In this document: one piece after another, positions 13,326 to 26,814 of the stretch
How positions within the stretch are numbered: position 1 is the stretch's first letter
Layout of the letters: every line of letters begins with the position of its first letter
DNA from: Glandiceps talaboti
Lineage: Eukaryota > Hemichordata > Enteropneusta > Spengelidae
Assembly: GCF_964340395.1 (NCBI RefSeq)
Contig: NC_135561.1
Coordinates: forward strand, 8,923,732-8,986,231
Reading direction: 5' to 3'
DNA length: 62,500 nucleotides
The notes under the pieces: model-generated
What the model saw: the letters and a program-made list of their open reading frames with translations, nothing else
The model's database searches: none
Told to the model about the DNA's origin: nothing
Program-made: the position numbers and the translations under genes

Positions 13326-14808
13326 AGACGACAGCAACTGACATGAAATATACTTTACCCATTGTACGTCAGACAGTGATGATGCTTGAACACAATTTGC
13401 TTTGGACTGTGCGCGTATAACTGAATAGAGGTAGACACACACCACTATATATTTCCACAATGGTCTGACATGCAGACAATAATGTCACTTTTACGTTTTT
13501 TAGTGCGATATACCTAGAAGGCAATACTGTTGAAATGTATTTAATCATAGACCCTCCAGTGCAGCCTATCGTTCAATCAGGTCGCAAGTTTCAAAATTTT
13601 GTAGTGTGCTTCTCAGATCTAGCTTCCGACATGTCGTTTTTTCTTATTATTAACTTTACTACATATATTCCATATAATTGAGTCATTTTGGGAAAAATTT
13701 AGAGAGAAAATAACACATTTTTTGTATTCCCAAGTTAGGGGAAGACATGTCAGACTTATCGGCCACTGCTATTATTACTAAACAAAATAGATGCTGTTCA
13801 GTATTCGAATATACCATACACAACCATACTGCGTGTACACTGAAGTTGACACTGAGAGTGCAGGCAGCCATACTGATAAAAGATTCACAATTTGTCTCAG
13901 AGTGTCTGCTCGTTCTTGTTCGAGTTTATAGCTACATTTTACTACAGCCCGTGTGTACCGTTTAATTATCACGTTTTCAGCATATCAGGTTGTATGGATT
14001 GCCGTGTGATTTCTATTTTTCGTTTACTACATACTACACTCTCATCAGTCCTATAAATAGCCGTACTGAAAACATGGCGGCCAAAGTCTGCGTAACATTT
14101 CAAATGTCTTCCTTTTGTTGACTCGGGTTACATGACTCTTGCCAATTTTTTTTCATTAAAAACATCTCAATGTGTGAAAACGATATTTCATACCAAATAT
14201 AATGAAAATCTATGAATCATCGACATGCCCGAGTGAATTTGGTACAGTAGATAATAACAGAACGGCGTTTAAATTTAACTTGCGACGTGCGGTGCATCTG
14301 GTTGTCTAAGGGTGCATCAAAACAGTCAATTTGAAGTCCGACCCCTATACACTTGCAGCTACTATATCCGTGTAGCACTGTTTCGGTGACTTATAAAATG
14401 GCTGCTTCAGATATAGCCTGGCGGCGTGAGGTTCATTTTCTACAGAAATGGTAATATGTAATTAAAACTTGACTCAGTTCTTCCCAGTTTTGTCATTTTA
14501 TTTATACATTTATTTGTGTTTTTCATACTCTACTTGTTGCCTTGAAGAACTAAGCACTACAGCACTATTTCATGCAGCTATCCTTACTATAACTGCCATA
14601 TTGATTTTTTGAATAAGGGACGAACGAAAACTCAAAGCATCAAAATGGTCGTTTGGATAAAATAGTGTCCGTAGCGTTAGTCCTTCAAGACAACAGGTAG
14701 ACTTACTTTGCAAGTAAATAGACAATCGAAATATTGAACATACATGTGTGAAGCTATCCAGACACTGACATGATATCTACGTGTTGCCTTTCAAATGTGT
14801 TAATGTCA
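13326..14808. other. No gene seen
   Basis: The open frames at 13683-13972 on both strands look like chance frames. No motif was recognised. Confidence 0.4.
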
Positions 14809-14860
14809 GTGTGTGTGTGTGTGTGTGGGGGGGGGGGGGGTGGGGGTGGGGTGGGGGGGA
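14809..14860. repeat. (GT)n-(G)n low-complexity tract
   Basis: A GT repeat merges into a poly-G/TGGGG tract. A 112-codon frame (14781-15119, plus) runs through it. Its C-terminal part (about 14860-15119) is rich in charged residues but matches nothing known. Confidence 0.9.
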
Positions 14861-15610
14861 TAAGAACCTGCATGACTATCATTCGGAAATATTACCATAT
14901 GGAAAGACACAGTTCATGTTGAAAGAATACATTGACGGAGGGTTCAAATACAGTGTACACAAACCTTCCTTTGAGGTTCTAAACATGTTGAGAAAAGACA
15001 ACGAAATAGATGGCGACGAGTCAAGGAATAAAAAACTGACAATTCTGACAAACAAGAAAAGAATACTGAATTCTTATTTCATTGGAAAATGGAAGAGAAG
15101 AAATGATTACAAAACATAAAAATATCAGATAAAATCTCATCATAACGGAAATACTTAAATCCGTAAACTCTAGATTGTTATCCCATAATATATTCACTTC
15201 TAGCATCAGACGAGCGTAACGGTTATGTGGGTCAAAGGTAACGTCCATGTTCACAGGTCAAATAAGTTGTCATGACAACGGTCGTATTTTTGAAGATGTG
15301 TTCTATTTTTGTTTCTGACACAGTCGTGTTGAATCATCCTATAAGTGTGGACGCCCACACAAGATCTGATCTAATTGTGTTATTGTTTTTGTTGTCGTTG
15401 AGCTCACGTCACCAATCGTCACGGTGAACTTTCTACAACAAGTGACAACCGTAATTAAGACATTTCATGACCGCTAATCATGGTCAGGGACATGTTAAAA
15501 CTGACAAATAAACTAATTGACATGCCACCATCGAAGCCCTGCAACTCAACTGTGGAGGTGTAACACAACGCAGATTAGCACAGCTATGTGGCAACGTACA
15601 GACCAGAAAG

Positions 15611-15760
<150 letters not shown>

Positions 15761-15789
15761 CAGAAAGAGAGAGACAGAGAGATATACAG

Positions 15790-17537
15790 AGATAATACGT
15801 GTGGGAAGAGATAGGATGGCATTACGGGTTTTATAAGTATACGTACGAGAGTTGGTGTGTGCATATACGTTCGAGAAGAGAAAATGAATGATTTAGTCTG
15901 GAAACAACGACTGGCTCTTTCAGGCTAAGAACAGGATTGAATATTTGCGTCCTTGGTGTCATTAATGTGGCTACACCAACCCTATACTAGTTGGAACGAT
16001 ACCTCAATGATATCAAGTAACAACAGTATATTTCCGTGTTATTGTATCGGATAGTATATATACAGCCGATAACCTGGTGTTGAAAGGTTACAATAAGCAC
16101 ACAGGAAAATTAAATTCTAAAGTACAACACAACCTCTTATCCTCCAAACACACCCATTATTATGCATACCGTTATCTGAAAATCTAATTGTTTTGTTTAA
16201 TTAGGAATTTGGGATTGTATGAACATACTTACTTTGCTAGGCCATCTCTTGATAAACCTGTTAAAATTCAATTACATTTAATGACTTGGAAATTAATCTG
16301 CAGATTAAATCACATCAGAGTGGCACCTTTTCACCGTGAATAGTTGATGAGTAAATGCAGCGCAACGCATAGGTGTGACGATAATATCTATCCCAAACGT
16401 TAGTATAAAACAAAGGCAATGAAATCTTTGACATTGAGGGCGGTATTCGCTTTTGTTAACTTGGTCGCACCACATGGTAAACAGATGAGAGAGAAATCCT
16501 ATTTTTGGTTTTGATGCAAGTTTCTGAATATTAACAATTTCAACGAGAGACGTAGAAACCTACATACTGGTCGTAGGAAATTGTTAATTTGTCAAAATTC
16601 CATCCTATGAATCATAATTAAAGTGTTCTTCGCATAGGTTTCAGTCTTCTCCTTACCAAAATATGCCTTTATATGAACAAGGAGACCAACCCGTAACGGA
16701 TTTTAAGACCATTTGAATTCGCGGATTTGAATTATATATACAATTACGGGGATGAATAGGGGGAGGGGGGGGGAGTTTGCTCCCCAAACGATTTTTTTCA
16801 CTGAAAATCCCTAAACATATACCCATTTGGACTGAAGCTCCCGAAATGTTGATCGATAAAGTTGGGTATCACTTTAATGTTGTACATATCAAAATATCAA
16901 AATAGTTACGTAATGTCGTGTTCACAGAGTCGTATAGCAATCCTAATTGCACTTGGTAGGTGGGTGTCAAAGTATGACAAGCTTCGAATTTTATGATGGC
17001 GGCTAGGAGCGTTCCGAGGCGATGTCACGCTATAGCGCCACCAACGGCATGAAATCACTAATCATGGGTCCGGTTTGGTTGGTGTGAATTTATTGAGATT
17101 TTTCTAAGTAACGGTCACTTCAGGTTTTAAAAAGTAAAAAATTACAACCATTGTATAATCCAAAGACTCTAAAATAAAGAAACAATACACTTTATACACA
17201 TTTGTTCTTGTACTGATCAAAATTAAAATCTACATAAATATATAGCTGCGCCAACTGAACTGTTTTGTAAGGTGTAATGACTTATTCCTAATATTGTTCA
17301 CCGTGAGATCATAGTGTATTGAATCCCTTGTGGGTAATCAAATTTGTGTAGCAGTACACATAGTATGGTGCAATATATCCAATCAAATCAGCGTCCTCAA
17401 TGAATTACGATTTCAACGTAGACTATTTATAGGTAAAACTAAATATCCACAGACCTCCACTGTGTCTAATCATTGGTTGTTTAAGAATTTCCACGAAATT
17501 GTATCATTTGTTGTCTGATCGTTAAGTAATACCCCAG
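15790..17537. other. No gene seen
   Basis: Unassigned AT-rich sequence. No family resemblance in any frame that I examined. Confidence 0.4.
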
Positions 17538-17540
17538 TTA

Positions 17541-17874
17541 GGCAAAAAATATCTGGTTCTGGTGGTCAGGGTAAACTTTCTAAAGTGGTGCGACGACGCG
17601 ATTTTTTTTTTTTTTGCAAATTAGTAAATACACATTTTTTTGACACTTTACATATTACTCTGTTCTATCATATTTATCTCTTGAAAAACTTCCTTTTTCT
17701 TCGAAGCAGTTTAGGCTATGTATTTAAGCAGTCTTGGCATGTAGGGTAGATGCTTATTCTCCTGATATCAAGATTAATAAGGAACGGGAAAGCAAAAATT
17801 ATCGGAAAAAAAGGATCGATGCGAGGGTTTTCAGGGCACGCCCGCGCTGACCAGAACCAGATATATTTTTGGCC
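17541..17874. mobile_element. PIF/Harbinger-like MITE, copy 1 (334 bp)
   Basis: The left end reads GGC, A-rich, then ATCTGGTTCTGG; the right end is its inverted match, CCAGAACCAGAT, T-rich, then GGCC. TTA lies immediately outside both ends (17538-17540 and 17875-17877), as expected for a 3-bp TWA target-site duplication of PIF/Harbinger elements. There is no coding capacity. Two further elements in the window share the termini and TTA flanks. Confidence 0.65.
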
Positions 17875-17927
17875 TTATAGCTATTGCAGGTTTAAACTTA
17901 TACACGTAAATGTGTCAAAACGTCCGT

Positions 17928-18059
17928 ACAACACAACACAACACAACACAACACAACACAACACAACACAACACAACACAACACAACACAACACAACACA
18001 ACACAACACAACACAACACAACACAACACAACACAACACAACACAACACAACACAACAC
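17928..18059. repeat. (ACAAC)n microsatellite
   Basis: About 130 bp of near-perfect ACAAC pentanucleotides. The Asn-Thr-Thr-Gln open frames are artefacts. Confidence 0.97.
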
Positions 18060-18229
18060 CAATATACAGCTTGGGTTAAAATGTTGTCTTTTTGTGTATT
18101 GTAAATACAGAGAAATGGTTATTTGATATTTTGTATACGGTTACAAAAATAACAGCCCCATAACAGTGTATACAATTAGACATTATCCCCTAATATTTTT
18201 CTTTGTTTAGCCAAAAGAATGTTGAGACC

Positions 18230-18584
18230 ATACAAAAAAGTTCAACTCAGAGCAGCACATGCTACAAAAACTAGAATGGGACACAATAGAAGTAAGAAAA
18301 ACTCAACGGCTCACAATACACAAAATCCTAAATGACAAAATAGGCATCAACTCAGAAAATTACGTCAGGCCCAAAATCATGCGAATTCGAAGTAGAAGAT
18401 CGCACAACAAATAACTTGAAATGTACCACTACACATCACTACACTACACACCCCCTTCATCCATTCCCCTTTTCTGGAAGCCACGACATTATGGAACAGC
18501 TTTCCACAAAGTACTGTTGACATTCAATCTTGTGAGACATTCAAAATCCACATAAGAAACCAACACCCCACAAGGTTCATCTAA
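18230..18584 (+). mobile_element. LINE reverse-transcriptase C-terminal relic (CR1/Jockey-like)
   Basis: Broken frames read in order LQKLEWDTIEVRKTQRL, then HKILNDKIG, then RIRSRRSHNK, and in another frame TTLWNSFPQS, FKIHIRN and a stop at 18582-18584. This order (LEW-x-TL-x-RR, KI-x-N, R-x-RRSH-x-KQ, LWNSLP) is typical of the region C-terminal to the reverse transcriptase in CR1/Jockey-type LINEs. Frameshifts and an internal stop show it is dead. Confidence 0.75.
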
Positions 18585-18589
18585 ACGCC

Positions 18590-19509
18590 CACCACCACTC
18601 TAGTCAGAAACTTTCAGGTATGGTCCCTGGTGGACCTATTTTGGAAGTGAAAAGTACAAGGTACAAGGTATTAAAGGTACAATGAAAATACGAGTGATCC
18701 AAGGGAGCCTTGTCACTAAGAGTCGCTAGACGAGTAATGACAAACCCCACTGTACTGCTGAAGGATAATATCGACCACTGCTTAACATGGAAAATGTCTA
18801 AACGTTGGTATTTTAACATATTTTTCAGTTTCATATTGTAGTTTGATTGAAAAATGATACTCCGGTTACTATCAATACAGTTTGAACATGGTGACAGATT
18901 CAAAACCAAGATTTCGCTCAAGATTTAAACTTGCCACTACACTACCTAAAGATAATATTGATCACTAAATAACAGATACAATATCTGTTTATAAATTATT
19001 GACACTTTTTAGTGAATATATATATCTTTGCTTATTTGATGAAAAAAGTCCCAGGTGCAGGTTTAACACTTAACAGTAGTAACCCTGTTGTCGTCTATAT
19101 ACAAGACAAAAAACGATGGGAAATGTTATTGTATTATTTGGCCACTGGGGGCGCTTTTCAAAAGTTGATCGGAAGTTAACTCTTTGAATACAGCATACAT
19201 CTTGAAAATGCTTTTTCCACATGTTTTCACTACATATCTATGTGGTATTGTTTGCAGAATCTGAAGCCTAACTAAATCAATTTATCCTACATCGAACTAG
19301 TGATCTTACTTCTTAAAATCCATAAATAAGTGTTCAGATTCAGAAGTCACTGTAAAAATATTCTTCACTTGAATATTTCACGTCATCTATTATTATATAT
19401 TCTAAAGGCCGATTTTGAGTTGCTAGCTTAGTGTAAACATGCTTGGCTATTCGTACTGCAAAGTGTTGTGACAGGGACATTGAAATTTGAAAGCGGGCGA
19501 TCACGTCAC
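18590..19509. other. 3' flank of the Ig-TIR gene, no other gene seen
   Basis: Sequence downstream of the minus-strand receptor stop codon. A 105-codon minus frame (18604-18921) has no recognisable similarity. Confidence 0.4.
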
Positions 19510-19515
19510 TTTATT
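19510..19515 (-). other. Poly(A) signal overlapping the receptor stop codon
   Basis: AATAAA on the minus strand contains the TAA stop (19513-19511) of the Ig-TIR gene. If used, the 3' UTR would be only tens of bases. I saw no other perfect AATAAA in roughly the next kilobase. Confidence 0.45.
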
Positions 19516-20105
19516 TGTCATTATTGTCCTTCTTGTTAAATGGCGGTCCAATCCATTCCTTTAGCTGTGTCCAAAAAATCTCCCTCTTGTCGGCTTGCAT
19601 TCGCCTTCGTCTTATTCGATTGATGAATTTTCCCAAAATGTTCTCATTGGGTTTTGATTCATCCCAACTAAGACTGGATGCCTCTAACAAGAGTGGAATC
19701 TCACACTTTTTGTACATTATAATCTTAAACGAATCCGTCGGCCCATCTTCACTCAGAAGTTTGGTATACGCTAGGAATTGCTCATATCTAATACAATATT
19801 TATCATTAAGATAATTCGGAGAAAATATTGCTATGTATTTCCGACTACTGAAAATGCCTTCTGCGATGTTTGTTAGTTTTTGTTTGCCACCTCTGCAGTC
19901 CCGGATGTCGAGATACACCGCTAGACCAAACTCGTCTTCCAACTTTGGCACGAGTACATCGCAAACCCAATCCTCGTCTTCCTCGCAGTGGGAAACATAG
20001 ACATCATATAGACAGTCGACTTGCTCTTCCTTGTCTGTAGATGTTTGTATAAGAAGTGCACATTAGATATATGTAACGATTGCACATTGTCATCATGCAG
20101 TGATC

Positions 20106-20161
<56 letters not shown>

Positions 20162-20260
20162 CGGGTTTATTTGATTCAAACAGGTATCAGTAAACTTATT
20201 TCAATATTAGTTTCTATTAATTAACAAATGAGCGGTGGGCTTACATTTAAACAAGAACAA

Positions 20261-20306
<46 letters not shown>

Positions 20307-21108
20307 AACAACAACAACGTGTTTGGTGCAAACGTGTATCTAGAAACTTATCTCAATATCATTGTCTAGTAATTAATAAATGGGAGATGGGCTTACATTC
20401 AAAAAACATGATCGACTAACATCGTTGTTTCTAAATCGGCTTTAGTGCTTTTTAAACAGTCACATATTCCATCATCATAATCTCATGCATAACCATTATG
20501 ACAGCAACGTCACTATCACTTGAACGTCTACACCTTAGATGACGTCATCGTTTGCCAGAAAATTTATTCTATAACTATGCTGAATATGATTATCCCGAAA
20601 AGAAAAATAAGTAATTTCAAAATATCCATTCACATATGCTGTAAGGTGGCACAAACTGAGTTTATAAGCTCTTAAATCGTTTTTCAAAATACCAACATAA
20701 AATCTCAATTATACTATTCTAGCATAATGTTAATGTCAATGTATGCCTTCTATGACATTACAATTGCCTTCTGGCATATATTAGAACAGTTGGTTGAATT
20801 CGGGATTTCGTCGACATTTATAAATACTAAATGACGTCATCAAATCGTTTGTAAGTTATATCTTAATACCTGGTTTGATCACACAGTATAAATGATGTGG
20901 ATTCTGTCATATTGCGTTCACTGATCATCTTTATCTGCTTTAAGAAACACATTATACTCACAAGCATCATATCCTTCAAATTCCTTGAACCATTTCAATT
21001 CTTGAAAACGTCTTTTGCGATTATCTCTCTTCACTTTCTTTATGACTATGAATATAATAATAACTCCAACCAATATCTCACTGACTACTATGATTATAAT
21101 TAAGAGAC
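19511..21108 (-). CDS. Receptor exons 17-18: transmembrane helix and TIR domain
   Basis: Exon 17 (21108-20962) encodes an Ile/Val-rich helix (LLIIIIVV to IIIFIVI) followed by a basic stop-transfer stretch ([11 protein letters not shown]). Exon 18 (20034-19511) encodes the TIR domain: box 1 YDVYVSH at residues 964-970, box 2/BB loop IRDCRGGK at 998-1005, the FSPNYLN strand-loop and box 3 FW at 1109-1110. The BB loop lacks the Pro-Gly of most Toll-like receptors. The protein ends soon after with a Lys/Asn/Asp tail. The intron between the exons carries duplicated (CAA)n tracts. Confidence 0.88.
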
Positions 21109-21374
21109 CTGTTGGTAAAATATATTACATAATGGATCAGTTCATATAATTCTATTGAGATTGTGAACAGCTTTTTTCATTTTACAGTGTGTATTTTATT
21201 TTATTAATTTATTTATTTCTTTTATTTTTATTTTTATTTTATTTTTTTTTGTTGGGGGGGGGGGGGTCACATTTTCAGCACGTCATATGTACCATCATAC
21301 ATCAACGTCGGGTTAGTCCTATATATACAAGTTTAAAAAAATGTTTTACCCAAGGTATTTGTGTGTGTGTGTGT

Positions 21375-21457
<83 letters not shown>

Positions 21458-24400
21458 AACGAATTGTGGCAAACGGAATAAAGCATCAAACGGTGCTTGC
21501 AACCATAACGCATGTGTGTTTGATCATGCGTTACTGTGTTTAGCCATAAGTGTTGTTGGATATCGCCTTCATCATAACGCCGTACTGTGATACGGGACTT
21601 CATCGGTTAATAACAATATATGATGCAATAGATCTAGACTACACTATTAATCTTAAAATACAAGTCTAAATTGTTCTTACACTGCTGAATGCAATCTTTG
21701 AATAAGAAACCATTATGATCTTAGATCTGATAATGCGTATGTACTTTCAATACAGTGTGTTTGTTTGGGAGTTTTATTATTACAGAATAATCATGATTTT
21801 AACTATTGACCACCTGGGGTGTCGGAGAGTTGGTACTCAGCACATGTGAAAATAAAAGAATAGCAGCTACAAAAGATGCCAGTTTACTTTATTCCACATC
21901 ATCCTGTGATATTACATAACAGTATATACTTACTACGTGAGAATGTAACTTGACTTGTATACCGCTCTCCAAGATCTCTGTAGAATTTTACATATTGTGT
22001 CGCTGTTATATAAAACAGGCAATGGTAAATAGTATTAAAGTCTAAAAAGATAATTTTACTTTTAGGTGTAGTCGAAAATGTAAATTGCACATTTTAAAGC
22101 TTAAGAGGGGGTCACTCTCGACTTTGTCTTGCTGTTTTAATTTATATGTCACGTGAATTATGACTTTTTCAGTACAAAGAATTCAATCAGCTGGAAATCG
22201 CAATAAAATATCAACTGACTAAATATTCAGATGAAATGAACATCTTGTCAGCACAGTGTTTTCAAATTGATACTCTAGAGAGATGGTAATACAGGCACTG
22301 ATTAAACACTAGTTCCGTGGTAAGAGTGCCACCAGCATGCCGCAATTGGATTTTGAAAACGTAAATGGACGAACCCATTATTACTTGGGGATACCAACCA
22401 CCTACATACAGGGACAAGTAAATATACTACAAATATGTCTGCCATTCTGTCAACTTTGCATATTTCGTATAACAAAGTGATGTGCATATGTCCCATATAT
22501 TATGTCACCCTTGTACCAGGTTTGATTGAAATTGGATTTTGCATGTCTGAGAAATGACGATTTACGGACGAACGGAAACACAGACGGACGGACAGACGGA
22601 GCCCAATGAAATAGTCCCCTTTTTTTTTTGGGGGGGGGCCTAATTACAGCATAGAACCATTGAATCATTATCATTACCTTTATCCATACAATTGAAGATT
22701 TTAGTTCCTATGGTTACCCTTTGCAATAAGGTAATGTTACTAAAAAGGGATTTAACATTCTGTTTACCTTGTTCTTCATAGGGTAAAGGTTCGTATTCTA
22801 TTCCTGGTCTATGGAGTATTCCTGCAATTTCGCATGTATACACACCGTACTGACTTGGTTTCATCAAATCTAGGCTAACCATGTATTTGACGTACATTTT
22901 GTTATCGATTGTTTGTATCTCATGTGAAATCGTGTATGTCAAATTGTCGTCATCTTTGACCTGTGATGAGTAATGGTGCAAAAACATGTTAGAAATGCCA
23001 GTCGTTCGACTAATGGATGACAGATATGGGTTTGTAATTCCATTGTCCATCAAGGCAATTGAAATGAACAGGTATGTCAGAGTAAACTATATTGTGACGA
23101 TTTAACGTTGGCGAGTTGTCGCAAGTTTTTGAGAGAGTCAGGTTTCTAACAAAATCAGGAAATATTATACACTTATTGCCTGGCTATGAGAGCACTAATA
23201 GATGTCTATTACCTTGAGGGTTGTTATACACCTATCGCCTGGCTATGAGGGCACTAATAGATGTCTATTACCTTGAGGGTTGTTATACACTTATTGCCTG
23301 GCTATGAGGGCACTAATAGATGTCTATTACCTTGAGGGTTGTTATACACTTATTGCCTGGCTATGAGGGCACTAATAGATGTCTATTACCTTGAGGGTTG
23401 TTATACACTTATTGCCTGGCTATGAGGACACTAATAGATGTCTATTACCTTGAGGGTTGTTATTCAGCAACCATCAGTGAAAACGCCGTGTTATAAAAAC
23501 AAATGCCACGGTGTCAGGGATACGACTTGCATTGTCGCACAATAGTGAATCTATTTTTATTGGGGTTTTATTTGGGACTACACAACAACAACATGTGATT
23601 GAACCGATATTACAGTCAAGGCGCCATTTTCATTTGATAATATGAGGTTAGGCGTAAAAAAATTGTAGTTCCGATTACATTCAATTTTAGAACAGGTGGG
23701 AGTAGGTAGATTTTTTATTGTATTATCATTTTTTTTTCATATGTGTCTAGTTCAGGTAGTTAATGTTTTCCGTTGTTTTCCATATGGTCTCTGTTTTATT
23801 TATTTCTTCCTATCAGATGTACAGCCATTACATACAGAATAGAAGAACACTTTTATATTGTCTTTTTAAGTTGATGTCAGTTTCCGCATCCACTGTTTCT
23901 TGCGAAACTTCACAACACAACTTTCGCGATTTTCTTATTTTTTTCTCGAATATATATGTAAAAAACGTTTAGGGTCGGCACTGAAAAACTAGGGGGGGGG
24001 GGTCGGGTAACCGGAACCAAACAACTTTTATCTGGCCTTATTACCCAATATCAACTCTTCGTTCGTCGTATCACCGTGCCGTGAGTGCAGTTTCAGTAAC
24101 GTAACGTAACGTAACGTAACGTAACGTGGTCGTTAGACGAGTGTCACGTTACGGAAACTACACGAATGGTGATACGACGAATGAAGAGGTGATATCGGGT
24201 AATAACCAATTTATCATATGCCTATGCCCAGGGATTCAAAGGGAAATTACAAAAAGTAAAAAGAGCACGGCTTGCTATGCAGTGCGCTTCTTCTTGTGTC
24301 GTGTGACCTATTATCAGGAGACATTCACATACATATAGTTTGCTAACCCTGCTCCGGCTATCATCGATTTTCATCAGATTTCGGTGCAACTTTCCATATT

Positions 24401-26714
24401 TCGAAATACAATATTGGTTTTAGAGTAAGTTCTCAAAAAGTTTCAGAAAATGCTTTAATATGTTAGTAAAACTAGATGGCCGACCGCGAGCTTAACGTGG
24501 ACGTGTGTGATACGGGTAGCGTACACACTGTCGGTGGATGGCTCACACACAATCGTGCCCACGATACCGTTGCGAAATGTATATACATGTACAGTGTTGT
24601 TATACATTTACGATTATAAATAGTATCATTTTGGTATGGATATTTTCGTCAAATTTTCTTGTTTTGAAAATTCCACAGCGTTGTGGCATACGCGATATCC
24701 CTAACTTCAACGTCGACAATCGGCCGCCATTTCATTTAAGTTTGTTTATGTTTATGTCCAGAATCGACTTGTTTTGTCGAATCAGAGAGGTGTTTTCTGA
24801 TGACGTTTAAACGTGAATATCATGATGTTTAACGTTCCACATCAGAAGTGACATTTCGAGTTAAACGTCACAATGAGTGATTGATATGGGCATAGATATA
24901 TGATAACATTAGATACACTTGCATCTGTATTTAAGTCATTAATCATGCAATTGTCTTGAAACATTTATTATTTGAAATGTTAATTGAGGTGTTTAATATT
25001 ATATTAGGATATAGGTGTGTAAATATTAAATATCACTTTATCAAACATAATATAACTAAATTACTAACCTCAATACCATCCTTTATAAGTTTGAAATCAT
25101 CATTTCCAGTTGACGTTCCTTTTGTAAGCTCCTTCATGCACCGAAATCCTTGATGAGTACCGAGAAAGACGGCATTTTTCCTCTCTGCAATTAAACACAC
25201 AAAAGATTTTATTGATTAGTCTGTTAGTATCGATCGAAACTAAGATTCAAATAATTCCTTAGACATGTAAGCTAAATGTCCATAATGAAAACAAAATATT
25301 TATATCCTCGCTTATTACCCCTGTTATTCCTGGCAAGGTACTTACAATATCAGCCAGGGTTGATTATATTTAAAACTATGAAGAATGATAAATCCGTAAA
25401 TCAGTAGATATACAATTAATAGGATTTATACAATTCACACCTGTCAAATGTTTAGGACACAAGTGGTATGATGGCACCACTACATCCTCCATATTGACTA
25501 GCATTCTGAACTACCATACAAACCGATTTTTAAGCTTAGACCAAAGACTATTGAGTTCAAAAAATGGTATAAATCACTTGTCACACATTTATTGTATTGA
25601 TAGAAATTGCAAAGTCGTTTGATTGGACCTTCCCTTTAAATTTATCATTGGTTAATATCATTAAAAGGGAGGTCACCTATGTTTACTAAAAACTTAGATG
25701 TTAAATGAGATGTAATGCACTGGTTTCATTCACTTTCACTGACTTATCAGTACGGAGCTGGAGTCGGTCACATATTAGGCAGAAGTGATGTACTGGCTTC
25801 GCTAGGCAACTTCCATAAACGTGTTGTGGACTATTTCCATTGTTATTATATATTATATTATAGCATTACCAATTCCAGTGAATTTTGTGACGTCATCGCT
25901 GTACATTATTACTGATAAAGTACTGTTATTGGGCATCGCGGCCCCGGAACGAGCATAACAATACAAGCTTATGTACGTATATGTGTCGCTATGATTAATA
26001 TTCAGCTTCCGGGCCGAAACATGGCAGACGATGTTCAGCGTTGTGTATATTATACGTTGTTTTGCGTTTCTCGGTCTACAAATTCACTGGAATTGGCAAA
26101 ACTATAAAATAATAACACTAATGTACGTCCCAGTCCATAATGGACTCAAGCAAACTTTGCACTCCATTATGGGCTGGGAGGGCGTACATTATTGTTTAAA
26201 TAAGCAGTCGACAGTACGTTTAACGGAAGTTCCCTAGCAAAGCCCGTACGTCACTTCCGCCTATGTTCAGATTGCTGCCAAATCCGTACTGATAAATAAA
26301 AGTGAATGAAATCAATGCATTTTATCTCATTTAAAATCCAAGCTTTTATTAAACATAAATATAAACCACTGCCTTACGGAAATAAATTATAAATACTAAC
26401 CTTTGTATATGTATATTAATTGTTGAGACAGGCCCAGAATACAGAAGTAAACCATTCCTTCTTCTAATTGAATGTCAATTCCGTATATATGCACATTAAG
26501 AGACACAACGAACTTCGAATGGTCTTTATTGTAGAATTTCCTCACGACTATGTATCTCTCTGTTGTGTTACGAAGTGGTATACTTTCAACGTCCTTGTAA
26601 ACAAAGTAATAAAGCAATGTCAATCACGTTGAATAAATTATCAACAAACATAGAATGATCACCTTTCTCCTCTGGTTATTGCTACAGCTACCAGTAAATA
26701 TATACAGCAATAGG

Positions 26715-26748
<34 letters not shown>

Positions 26749-26772
26749 GCACACACACACAGACACGGACAC

Positions 26773-26814
<42 letters not shown>

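Noticed and set aside
14781-15119. 112-codon plus-strand frame after a G-rich tract
   Set aside because: The N-terminal part is microsatellite. The charged C-terminal part matches nothing and has no acceptor site.
20021-20224. Poly-glutamine protein
   Set aside because: It is the (CAA)n tract in the last intron of the receptor, on the opposite strand.
23165-23459. CRISPR-like array
   Set aside because: The 59-bp units are contiguous tandem copies with no spacers, in an animal intron.
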